A stretch of DNA of 5,205 bases from Nitrosopumilales archaeon (GTDB lineage: Archaea > Thermoproteota > Nitrososphaeria > Nitrososphaerales > Nitrososphaeraceae), in assembly GCA_009665115.1 (NCBI GenBank), contig WJXE01000144.1:1-5205 (forward strand), read 5' to 3'. A program made the translations under genes and the position numbers. The notes below the pieces were generated by a model, which did not search any database, had not been told where the DNA came from, and saw only the letters and a program-made list of their open reading frames with translations. Below, one piece after another: positions 1 to 4,809 of the stretch (within the stretch, counting starts at the first letter, position 1; each line of letters starts with the position of its first letter).

Positions 1-39
1 GTTAGTATAGAAAATGGGACCGTCTATCTAGAGGTCTAA
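1..39 (+). CDS. C-terminal end of a gene entering from the left edge (unidentified)
   Basis: Reading from base 1, twelve sense codons give VSIENGTVYLEV and then a TAA stop at 37-39. The other two plus frames have a stop within the first few codons. The alternating hydrophobic pattern would suit a closing beta strand. A T-rich tract follows within 100 bases, as expected downstream of an archaeal gene. Twelve codons are too few to name a family, and an open stretch this short could be chance. A small imperfect palindrome (18-36) overlaps the last codons. Confidence 0.35.
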   Translation, partial: VSIENGTVYLEV

Positions 40-78
40 TAATAAATATACCCGTGAAGTGGCTACTGAGCCGGTAGG

Positions 79-86
79 TATATAAC
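79..86 (+). promoter_or_regulatory. TATA-like box without an evident gene
   Basis: The sequence TATATAAC is a good match to an archaeal TATA box and would place a start of transcription near 106-110. No ORF begins there, and the first candidate ORF starts more than 200 bases downstream. It may be chance in AT-rich DNA or the promoter of an unrecognised RNA. Confidence 0.2.
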
Positions 87-104
87 AAATTTCTTGCATC
101 ACCC

Positions 105-140
105 ACAATTTTTCAATTCACAGTTTCATTTTTTTCTTCA
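105..140 (+). terminator. T-rich tract, possible archaeal terminator for the leftmost gene
   Basis: The plus strand carries a run of five T at about 109-113 and a run of seven T at 129-135, followed by TCTTC. Archaeal RNA polymerase stops at U-rich tracts without needing a hairpin, so this fits termination of the transcript that ends its coding part at position 39. The assignment depends on that fragment being a real gene. Confidence 0.35.
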
Positions 141-213
141 AAGTATTTGATTTATCTAGTCTTTCGTCTAATCTATTAATCGTGGATATTATTCTTTTCA
201 GCCCTTTAAACTG

Positions 214-240
214 ATGTCACGTCGAGTCTTGAGGTGACAT
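214..240. repeat. Perfect 7-bp inverted repeat with 13-base loop
   Basis: ATGTCAC at 214-220 is perfectly complementary to GTGACAT at 234-240 across a 13-base loop. It lies in a spacer with no supported gene. It could be an RNA hairpin or a protein-binding site. A shortened partial copy of one arm, TGACAT, recurs at about 268-273. It has the same arm and loop lengths as the two hairpins after the dCMP deaminase gene, although the arm sequence differs. Confidence 0.35.
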
Positions 241-322
241 TTACAAAATTAACAAAAACAAGAAAATTGACATGATCAGCGTTGGTGGCAGTGATGGCAG
301 AAAGTGCAACAGGATATGAATA

Positions 323-625
323 GTGGGGAATGCCTCGAACTTCATCAATATGCGCTATCGTTTATGCTCATCGCTTGCATCAGCCGTCACGCAGGCATGT
401 GTTTATGATTCAAAAAACTCAAGACGAAGCAATACGTACGGTGGTTCGCCAAATGCATCTATTGCCAATTTAGGCTTGAAGAATGGTCTAAGCATGATAG
501 AAGATGAAGTTAGAGTTGATGACTTTTGTAGACAAACGGTCTTACACAAATTAGCAACAAGTTTTAGCTATGATCTACCTTATCAGAAATTGGATAAAGT
601 GCAATCTAACTCGGATCGAATTTAA
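323..625 (+). CDS. Doubtful hypothetical ORF, 100 codons
   Basis: A GTG-initiated ORF encodes 100 residues and resembles no family I know. The first half is rich in Ser and Asn. The second half (about 55-93) reads as a more ordinary soluble protein segment, with acidic and hydrophobic residues alternating. There is no Shine-Dalgarno before the GTG and no TATA-like box at the leaderless distance. An overlapping frame (409-504) contains a coding-sounding segment with a CxxC pair. That weakens the case that this frame is the real one. It may be a real small protein, a piece of a decayed gene, or a chance ORF. Confidence 0.25.
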   Translation: MGNASNFINMRYRLCSSLASAVTQACVYDSKNSRRSNTYGGSPNASIANLGLKNGLSMIEDEVRVDDFCRQTVLHKLATSFSYDLPYQKLDKVQSNSDRI

Positions 626-767
626 ATTTAAGACAGCTAAGGCGTATTTTGGACGCGATGACAAAGTGAAGCCCAGAGTGTGATACTAAATAACATAGTT
701 TGCAAATCGTCTGGATCGGGGAACATTCGGGGATTGCAAACGTTTGCTTAAAGGAAAAAAAATTTGA
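626..767. other. Gene-poor spacer
   Basis: All six frames contain stops here, and I see no RNA gene, strong promoter or repeat. One plus frame gives short fragments (around 611-673, ending at a TGA) that could belong to the same ruined gene suggested for 768-1056, but nothing here can be assigned. Confidence 0.4.
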
Positions 768-1056
768 TATGGAATAGAGCCTCAGGAGCATCTGGATAAT
801 GCTGCGGGATATGTTGCATCTATGATAAGGCTATTTCACAACTACTCGTTTAAAGAGGAAGGATTATCACAAAGAGTCTATACTATATGATTCACCTGGA
901 TTTCGAGGATTCGAGATTGAACCTGCAAGAACTTATTTTATCAAGAGGATAAAAAGGAAATTTAAAAGTGATATTGTGAGACCATGCAATTTGGCAAACT
1001 TATTACTTTCCTATCACTATTCTGATGGTATCTTCTTCGGCCTTGACATGATATAA
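768..1056 (+). pseudogene. Possible remains of a decayed gene in two frames
   Basis: Two adjacent open segments look coding but lie in different frames. The first (768-887, 40 codons) includes the helix-like piece AAGYVASMIRLFHNYSF and ends at TGA 888-890. The second is open from roughly 827 to a TAA at 1054-1056 and includes SPGFRGFEIEPARTYF followed by a Lys/Arg-rich stretch. A shift near 885 would join them into one chain. Neither has a good start, and in-frame stops interrupt the same frames further upstream. The second segment runs about 40 bases into the convergent membrane-protein gene, so its last part is not meaningful. The parent family is not recognised, and chance open frames remain a real alternative. 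Confidence 0.25.
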
Positions 1057-1574
1057 AATCCGTGAGCCGAAATGAGAAATGCTGCTAATGACATCTTTGT
1101 CGCAAATACAAGGTTCCAAGGTGTTTTGGGATTAGGATATGGCATATTTATGGCATCGAGCTTCAATATTCCCTTCATAGCATCAGCTGTAATCAACGAA
1201 CTCCATATTATGAAATTGTAAATGAATTCATAGAGTGCTATTACAGCTATAGCTAGAACTACTAGTTGTAGGATCAACTTGACTGTCCTAGGAACATCTG
1301 TGACCTTCTCTCCACCTAACTTAGTCACACAATACCAGCCCACGACGGACACGATCATTAAATATGTCACAAGTTTTGAAAATCCATGTACAGGGAATTC
1401 TGTATTAACGAGTACTTCACCAATTACAACTCTTCCAGTCTTAAGATATTCTCCGACACTGACGTACAAAGCGTATGCCGTAATAGACGCCATTGCGAAT
1501 GCACAAAAGTAAAATATTCCAAGAAGGAGTTTCCGTGACCTTCTTTCATCTATTTCAAGGCTTGAGTGGCGCAT
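1017..1574 (-). CDS. Four-helix integral membrane protein of unknown function
   Basis: The 185-residue protein starts at ATG (1572-1574). A basic, polar N-terminus (residues 1-15, with RRSRK at 11-15) precedes four hydrophobic segments at about 17-40, 66-85, 97-126 and 154-176. It ends in a basic tail (RPKK at 178-181). By the positive-inside rule both ends should face the cytoplasm. The loop between helices 1 and 2 and the Pro/Asn-rich loop before helix 4 (PYPNPKTPWN, about 145-154) should face outside. There is no signal peptide, cofactor motif or catalytic motif. I do not recognise the family. The gene stands alone and is divergent from the dCMP deaminase gene, with a TATA-like box at a suitable distance. 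A membrane protein is near certain, but its function is open. Confidence 0.8.
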   Translation of the reverse strand: MRHSSLEIDERRSRKLLLGIFYFCAFAMASITAYALYVSVGEYLKTGRVVIGEVLVNTEFPVHGFSKLVTYLMIVSVVGWYCVTKLGGEKVTDVPRTVKLILQLVVLAIAVIALYEFIYNFIIWSSLITADAMKGILKLDAINMPYPNPKTPWNLVFATKMSLAAFLISAHGFYIMSRPKKIPSE

Positions 1575-1606
1575 AGACCTACAGATAATTACTATGTACT
1601 GGAGGG

Positions 1607-1616
1607 CTATAAAAAA
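1607..1616 (-). promoter_or_regulatory. TATA-like box of the membrane-protein gene
   Basis: On the minus strand the sequence reads TTTTTTATAG. Its centre is about 37 bases upstream of the ATG at 1574. A start of transcription about 26 bases downstream would lie near 1586, giving a leader of roughly a dozen bases. No experimental support is visible. Confidence 0.45.
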
Positions 1617-1813
1617 TTACATATCCGGGCTTGGGAACTATAATTCTTCTAACCACCTGCACTGATAGTACTTCCCATTGTCTTTACAAGGAGAGACTCT
1701 TTATGAGCTTATTGCCCAATTTCTGACTTTTCTGCCCAACCAATCCTCGATTGTGTGATGATAAACATCGAAAACACGATATGAATATATGATACACATC
1801 AGAGTCGATATAA

Positions 1814-1909
1814 GATATATATCCTCTTAGGCCGCTGGGCTTCTGTGCTGATCCTTTATCGCGTCTATTACTTCAGGCCAGACCTCCTCCTCCCGCAGTG
1901 ATATATATC
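1814..1909. repeat. Two copies of the palindrome GATATATATC
   Basis: The perfect 10-base palindrome GATATATATC occurs at 1814-1823 and again at 1900-1909, 86 bases apart start to start (a little over eight helical turns). Both copies lie in the divergent spacer and upstream of the dCMP deaminase promoter. They could be operator half-sites for a dimeric regulator, TATA-like elements, or chance in AT-rich DNA. Confidence 0.35.
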
Positions 1910-1938
1910 TCTAACAAGCTTCGAGTTTGCACAATAAT

Positions 1939-1947
1939 CTAATATAC
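1939..1947 (+). promoter_or_regulatory. TATA-like box of the dCMP deaminase gene
   Basis: CTAATATAC lies about 34 bases upstream of the ATG at 1977. Transcription would then start near 1969, leaving a leader of only a few bases that would include most of the purine-rich GGAAAGGAA stretch just before the ATG. That stretch is too close to the ATG to be a typical Shine-Dalgarno. Confidence 0.35.
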
Positions 1948-1976
1948 TAACTGTCATCGAGTAATCTGGAAAGGAA

Positions 1977-2519
1977 ATGAAGAGACCAGACTGGGATACG
2001 TACTTTATGCTTCATTCAGAAATAGCAAAACTCCGCTCGAACTGTGTTACAAGACATATCGGTGCAGTAATTGTGAAAGACAATAGACAAATAGCAACGG
2101 GCTACAACGGAACTCCTTCGGGTGTAAAGAACTGTTTTGAGGGCGGATGTTACAGGTGCATGGCGAGAATCAGGGGCGAAATCAAATCAGGTGAATTTTT
2201 GGAGCGATGTATGTGTACTCACGCAGAGGCAAATGCTATAATGCAGTGCGCATTATTTGGAAATGCTGGAAGCACTAGGGGCGCCTCATTATATTCAACC
2301 TTTGCTCCGTGTCTAGAATGCAGCAAGATGGCAGTCAGCGTAGGTATTAAGAGGATAGTTGTTCTTGCTGACTACCCAGAAGATGGGACGCAGCTGCTAT
2401 CTGAGGCTAATATCAAATTAGTAAAGCTAAACCCGGACCTTCTACAACCTTGGATCGCGGTTATAACCAAGGATCCAGAAACGTCGGCAAAAGAGGCAAA
2501 TACGCTGGAGTCGTATTAG
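1977..2519 (+). CDS. dCMP deaminase (zinc-dependent, DCD1-like)
   Basis: The 180-residue protein belongs to the cytidine/deoxycytidylate deaminase superfamily. Enzymes of this type convert dCMP to dUMP, the substrate of thymidylate synthase. The zinc and catalytic motifs are intact: His82-Ala-Glu84 (HAE) and Pro111-Cys112-x2-Cys115 (PCxxC). The family signature YNGTPSG lies at 43-49, before the catalytic block. Between it and HAE is a cysteine-rich insert with Cys53, Cys58, Cys61, Cys78 and Cys80. Fungal DCD1-type enzymes have a closely similar insert (NC-x4-C-x2-C), which suggests a second metal site. The length fits the family. The C-terminal strand-helix (124-150) is normal, and the last 20 residues are polar and probably flexible. 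ATG 1977 is chosen because the protein begins at the usual distance (about 8 residues) before the first conserved helix. The gene is monocistronic by spacing. Confidence 0.93.
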   Translation: MKRPDWDTYFMLHSEIAKLRSNCVTRHIGAVIVKDNRQIATGYNGTPSGVKNCFEGGCYRCMARIRGEIKSGEFLERCMCTHAEANAIMQCALFGNAGSTRGASLYSTFAPCLECSKMAVSVGIKRIVVLADYPEDGTQLLSEANIKLVKLNPDLLQPWIAVITKDPETSAKEANTLESY

Positions 2520-2522
2520 AAG

Positions 2523-2549
2523 ATGACAAATCAAAGAATTAGTTGTCAT
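2523..2549 (+). terminator. Hairpin 1 downstream of dCMP deaminase
   Basis: ATGACAA (2523-2529) pairs perfectly with TTGTCAT (2543-2549) across a 13-base loop. It begins three bases after the stop codon. On its own the stem is weak (mostly A-T pairs). It may act together with the adjacent GC-rich hairpin in 3' end formation or mRNA protection. Confidence 0.4.
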
Positions 2550-2550
2550 A

Positions 2551-2577
2551 CCGCCTTTACGATTTTTCATAAGGCGG
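2551..2577 (+). terminator. Hairpin 2 downstream of dCMP deaminase, GC-rich stem
   Basis: CCGCCTT (2551-2557) pairs perfectly with AAGGCGG (2571-2577) across a 13-base loop that contains five consecutive T. The downstream plus strand has only a modest T-rich stretch (TTTCTTTATA, 2584-2593), so this is not a classic bacterial terminator. Archaeal termination does not need a hairpin, so the structure may instead stabilise the 3' end, separate the transcript from the next gene, or bind a protein as DNA. Confidence 0.5.
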
Positions 2578-2587
2578 CCACAATTTC

Positions 2588-2593
2588 TTTATA
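2588..2593 (+). promoter_or_regulatory. Possible TATA box of the GNAT gene
   Basis: TTTATA lies just after the twin hairpins and would give a transcript start near 2617, about 24 bases before the GTG at 2640. A second AT-rich candidate, TATTAAAA at 2619-2626, is too close to the start to serve it. No Shine-Dalgarno precedes the GTG, so either a short-leader or a leaderless mRNA is possible. Confidence 0.25.
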
Positions 2594-2639
2594 GCATGAA
2601 TACGATAATAACAATAACTATTAAAACTACTACTCTGTC

Positions 2640-3554
2640 GTGATAGTTAGAACAGCTAAAAAATCAGATAAAGAAGAAGTTCTAAAGTTTTGTAGCAATA
2701 CTTTCGAATGGGGCGATTATATTGATCAAGTATGGGACATATGGTCTGCTGACCCGCATGGCAAGCTCTACGTAGTTGATCATAATGAAAGAAGCAAGAA
2801 CAATAATAACTTCCCGGTAGCTATTTCCCATGGCATCATATGTCCTGGAAAAAGGCAGATTTGGCTTGAAGGCATCAGAGTCCATCCTGATCACAGACGA
2901 AAGAGGATCGCTACCGCCCTGATTGCAAAAATGCTGCAGTTTGGAATGCGACAAGGAGCCATTGAAGCATCAGCAGTTGTAGCAACTGACAACATTGGAT
3001 CACGGCTCATGCTGGAAAACAATGGTTTCAGTGTAATCTCGCGATGGGTGTATTACGCAAGTACCCATAAAACTGTGGGATCGAGTCGAATAAGACATAC
3101 AAATGCAAGGGTTGCGTCTTTAGAAGATTTAAACGACATATGCAATTATCTAACAGATTCTCCAATATACAAGTTGTCAGGAAAAAGGTACGTTAAAGCG
3201 TGGCGATGGTATTTTCTCAATCGTAATACGCTGCGGCATTTTATTAAAAAGCGAAACTTAATCGTGACAGGCTATCCGTCTCCTAATGGAATCGCTCTAC
3301 TTAATAGGCGCGGTTATTGGCATAGGAGAGATGCCTTGCAAATAGTGTATTTAGATTCCTTATCAAAATCTTCCTTACAAAATCTCGTCGCTTTCCTAAC
3401 AAACTTACGTATCTCATCAATCAAACCGCCGCCTAATTCTCATTCATATGTCTTACAGCTTCTAGCTTATCAGAGTGAGCACTTGTCAGTCGTTATGAAA
3501 AATTTTAACATTAAGGAGTCGGAACAATTTCTTTTATATGCCAGAAGGCTCTGA
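2640..3554 (+). CDS. GNAT family N-acetyltransferase with long C-terminal extension
   Basis: The 304-residue protein has an N-terminal GNAT domain at about 1-140. It opens with the typical strand-helix IVRTAKKSDKEEV. Motif A at 78-95 (GIRVHPDHRR then KRIATALI) forms the acetyl-CoA pyrophosphate loop, and motif B at 115-130 contains A-x2-N and ends in the usual NNGF. Within the loop consensus R/Q-x-x-G-x-G/A, the first Gly is Arg89 and the last is Ala91. Residues 155-304 are not low complexity. They repeat the GNAT order of secondary structure (RVASLEDLNDI at 157-167, strand QIVYLDS at 234-240, final FLLYARRL), so this half may be a degenerate second GNAT domain. The substrate is unknown: it could be a protein N-terminus, an amine or an antibiotic. 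GTG 2640 is the only usable start, because an in-frame stop lies at 2622-2624. Confidence 0.85.
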   Translation: MIVRTAKKSDKEEVLKFCSNTFEWGDYIDQVWDIWSADPHGKLYVVDHNERSKNNNNFPVAISHGIICPGKRQIWLEGIRVHPDHRRKRIATALIAKMLQFGMRQGAIEASAVVATDNIGSRLMLENNGFSVISRWVYYASTHKTVGSSRIRHTNARVASLEDLNDICNYLTDSPIYKLSGKRYVKAWRWYFLNRNTLRHFIKKRNLIVTGYPSPNGIALLNRRGYWHRRDALQIVYLDSLSKSSLQNLVAFLTNLRISSIKPPPNSHSYVLQLLAYQSEHLSVVMKNFNIKESEQFLLYARRL

Positions 3555-3599
3555 TTGCTTAGAATAGAACTTAAAGTTGTAAAGTGAGAATTTGGCGAT

Positions 3600-3661
3600 A
3601 AATTCGCTGCTCTTGTAGATTATATCAAGAATAAGATTTTATTAGACTTTCAAATTCGCTG
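3600..3661 (+). repeat. Ten-base direct repeat AAATTCGCTG
   Basis: AAATTCGCTG occurs at 3600-3609 and 3652-3661, on either side of the TATA-like box of the 58-codon gene. The second copy ends six bases before the ATG, and the first sits 28 bases upstream of the box. This could be a regulator-binding pair or coincidence. Confidence 0.3.
3638..3644 (+). promoter_or_regulatory. TATA-like box of the 58-codon gene
   Basis: TTTATTA is centred 27 bases upstream of the ATG at 3668, the distance expected if transcription starts at the ATG itself. The absence of a Shine-Dalgarno agrees with a leaderless mRNA. This box also supports the small ORF being a real gene. Confidence 0.45.
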
Positions 3662-3667
3662 TAAATA

Positions 3668-3844
3668 ATGAGTAGTAGCAGTGGGAGTAATAGCAAATTC
3701 AACTTTATGCTTTCTGAGATTGAGTGGCAAGTAGTGTTGGATGCTCTCAGTAATACAATATTTAGCAAGGAGCTCCCAGACGAGGCTAGGAAGAATGCAA
3801 AGGAATTATTTTTAAAATTACAAAAAGAACTTCCAAGAAGGTAA
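3668..3844 (+). CDS. Small hypothetical protein, 58 residues
   Basis: A 58-codon ORF runs from ATG 3668-3670 to TAA 3842-3844. The protein starts with a Ser/Asn-rich, probably flexible leader (residues 1-12). It continues as one amphipathic, mostly helical domain: LSEIEWQVVLDALSNTIF at 15-32 and a charged helix PDEARKNAKELFLKLQKEL at 37-55. It has no membrane segment, Cys or His, so metal binding is unlikely. The composition and helix periodicity are those of a folded soluble protein. The opposite-strand frame here gives only Ser/Leu-rich sequence of the kind seen opposite real genes. The TATA-like box at leaderless distance supports it further. The gene stands alone, 113 bases after the acetyltransferase gene and tail-to-tail with the SirB1-like gene. 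I do not recognise the family. A regulatory or protein-protein interaction role is only a guess. Confidence 0.72.
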   Translation: MSSSSGSNSKFNFMLSEIEWQVVLDALSNTIFSKELPDEARKNAKELFLKLQKELPRR

Positions 3845-3914
3845 CTAAAAACCATAAAGCGCTATTTCAAGCCCAGGATCCGGAGTACTTTGTTTAAGAT
3901 TATTTTTTATTAAT
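3845..3914. terminator. Convergent end region with T-rich tract
   Basis: The 55-base spacer between the convergent genes runs into a plus-strand T-rich stretch (TTTGTTTAAG followed by a run of six T at 3902-3907), suited to ending the transcript of the 58-codon gene. It overlaps the last codons of the opposing gene. For the minus strand, only a shorter run of five T (opposite 3847-3851) is available, lying just after that gene's end. Confidence 0.45.
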
Positions 3915-4775
3915 TTGTTCACGGACTTGTCTTATTATATCAAGAACTGCATCTGCGTCTTCTGCTTCAGGATCCAGTTCGAGGTACATGTTCAACATCT
4001 CTAGTGCTTTCAAGGGGTTATTCCTCTTTAGAAATATCATGCCCTTATCTCTTACTGCATCGGGGTTATGGGGCTCTATGGCAATTATCATCTCGTTCGC
4101 TATTTCTGCTCTCTCAATATCTTGCGATTCATAATAACTACCTTTTAAATTATTTAGCATCCGTATCATGACCTGAGCTGATGTAGCCTTTTCTACAAAC
4201 GCTCGTGTTAATGCAATATTTTGACCGGGATAAAATTGATCGAGCAATTCTTTCATAGTGTAATCATCCATTATTCGTCCACCATTAAACGGGTCGATAA
4301 TTATCTCACTACCGTCTCCTTCTAGTATGTGTTTAATCAGAAAGTGAGCAGGAAAATTGACCGCGTGTAATCTAAATTTTAGCATATGTGCTATGCGTAT
4401 GTATATTATAGACAGAGTAATGGGGATACCAAACTTTTGTTCCAAAACAACGTTAACATAGCTGTTCATGGGGTTATAGTAGTCTTGTAGGTTTGCTCTA
4501 AACTCCTTCTCTTTAAATAAATAGTTGTTAATTGTTTCTATTATTTGCGTCGGCCTTAACGGCATCAATTTCTTCGTTGCTAAGATTAGCTCTCTTCCCA
4601 TTGCGTCGATTTTATCTAAAATATCTTTTACATCCAGGTCGGGATAAGCAAGAATCCTTGAAACATGCAAAGCATACTCAGCTAGCCTCTCTGTATCGTT
4701 ACCATCGCCAAGGAAATTAACAACATTTGCTTTCCAGTCTTCAATTAAAGGCTGGAGATTGTTAATAGACAACAA
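3900..4775 (-). CDS. SirB1-like transglutaminase-fold protein with TPR repeats
   Basis: The 291-residue protein matches the SirB1 family (Transglut_core2 plus TPR) from end to end. Family blocks appear in order: YYNPMNS (99-105), FGIPITLSIIY (115-125), FPAHFL (141-146) and DPFNGG (161-166). His144 and Asp161 stand where the His and Asp of the transglutaminase triad lie. The position of the catalytic Cys is held by Thr/Ser, as is usual in this family, so peptide or amide hydrolysis is not expected. Residues about 202-270 form two TPR-like helical hairpins (NEMIIAIEPHNPDAVRDKG, then a repeat ending LELDPEAED), suggesting protein binding. No signal peptide or membrane segment is present, so it is cytoplasmic. 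The start is TTG at 4773-4775; no ATG occurs before residue 60, and an in-frame stop lies at 4791-4793. The biological role of the family is poorly known. The gene is separated from the upstream dehydrogenase gene by 96 bases holding its own promoter. Confidence 0.88.
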   Translation of the reverse strand: MLSINNLQPLIEDWKANVVNFLGDGNDTERLAEYALHVSRILAYPDLDVKDILDKIDAMGRELILATKKLMPLRPTQIIETINNYLFKEKEFRANLQDYYNPMNSYVNVVLEQKFGIPITLSIIYIRIAHMLKFRLHAVNFPAHFLIKHILEGDGSEIIIDPFNGGRIMDDYTMKELLDQFYPGQNIALTRAFVEKATSAQVMIRMLNNLKGSYYESQDIERAEIANEMIIAIEPHNPDAVRDKGMIFLKRNNPLKALEMLNMYLELDPEAEDADAVLDIIRQVREQINKK

Positions 4776-4798
4776 TTGATATGAGAAATTTTACCTAC

Positions 4799-4804
4799 TT
4801 ATAA
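4799..4804 (-). promoter_or_regulatory. TATA box of the SirB1-like gene, leaderless geometry
   Basis: TTATAA (the same on both strands) is centred 26-27 bases upstream of the TTG at 4775. Transcription would begin at or within a base of the start codon. There is no Shine-Dalgarno, and this spacing independently supports the TTG start. Confidence 0.5.
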
Positions 4805-4809
4805 TTTTG

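Larger units (their letters stand above)
1575..1976. other. 400-base divergent intergenic region
   Basis: This spacer separates the heads of the membrane-protein gene and the dCMP deaminase gene and carries the promoters of both. It contains two copies of the self-palindrome GATATATATC (1814-1823 and 1900-1909) and an imperfect inverted repeat (TGGGAACTAT from 1632 against ATAG/TTCCCA ending at 1677). On the minus strand there is a 27-codon open segment with no usual start codon (1827-1910). No tRNA or snoRNA-like gene was found on either strand. Confidence 0.5.

Noticed and set aside
18..36. Imperfect palindrome GACC-TCTA/TAGA-GGTC
   Set aside because: The arms are close to perfect, but the loop is only two bases and it overlaps the last codons of a likely gene. 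A functional hairpin is doubtful.
118..216. Minus-strand open segment of 32 codons with a basic, coiled-coil-like sequence (IISTINRLDERLDKSN)
   Set aside because: It has no start codon except an ATG three codons from its end, and stops on both sides. It is Lys-rich largely because the plus strand is T-rich there.
606..791. Minus-strand ORF of 61 codons
   Set aside because: It is a Ser/Leu/Phe/Cys-rich sequence without a domain-like pattern, lies across the gene-poor region and has no promoter signal. It looks like a chance frame.
1279..1512. Plus-strand ORF of 77 codons
   Set aside because: It lies wholly inside the membrane-protein gene on the other strand. The Thr/Ser/Pro-rich product is typical of the antisense of hydrophobic codons.
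1704..1727. Tiny ORF of seven codons (ATG 1704) preceded by AAGGAGAG
   Set aside because: The purine stretch is at a plausible spacing, but a seven-codon peptide in a divergent spacer with no gene following has no other support.
1751..1805. Possible C/D box RNA (GTGATGA near 1755)
   Set aside because: A C-box-like sequence is present, but no CTGA D box lies at the needed positions, and the reverse strand offers none either.
2682..2954. Minus-strand ORF of 90 codons
   Set aside because: It is antisense to the conserved GNAT domain, whose motifs are intact in the plus frame.
3625..3855. Minus-strand ORF of 76 codons
   Set aside because: It is antisense to the 58-codon gene. The product is a Ser/Leu/Ile-rich string opposite Ser- and Lys/Glu-rich codons. 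The plus-strand reading has better composition and a better-placed promoter.
4532..4720. Plus-strand ORF of 62 codons
   Set aside because: It lies inside the SirB1-like gene, which has clear family motifs on the minus strand.
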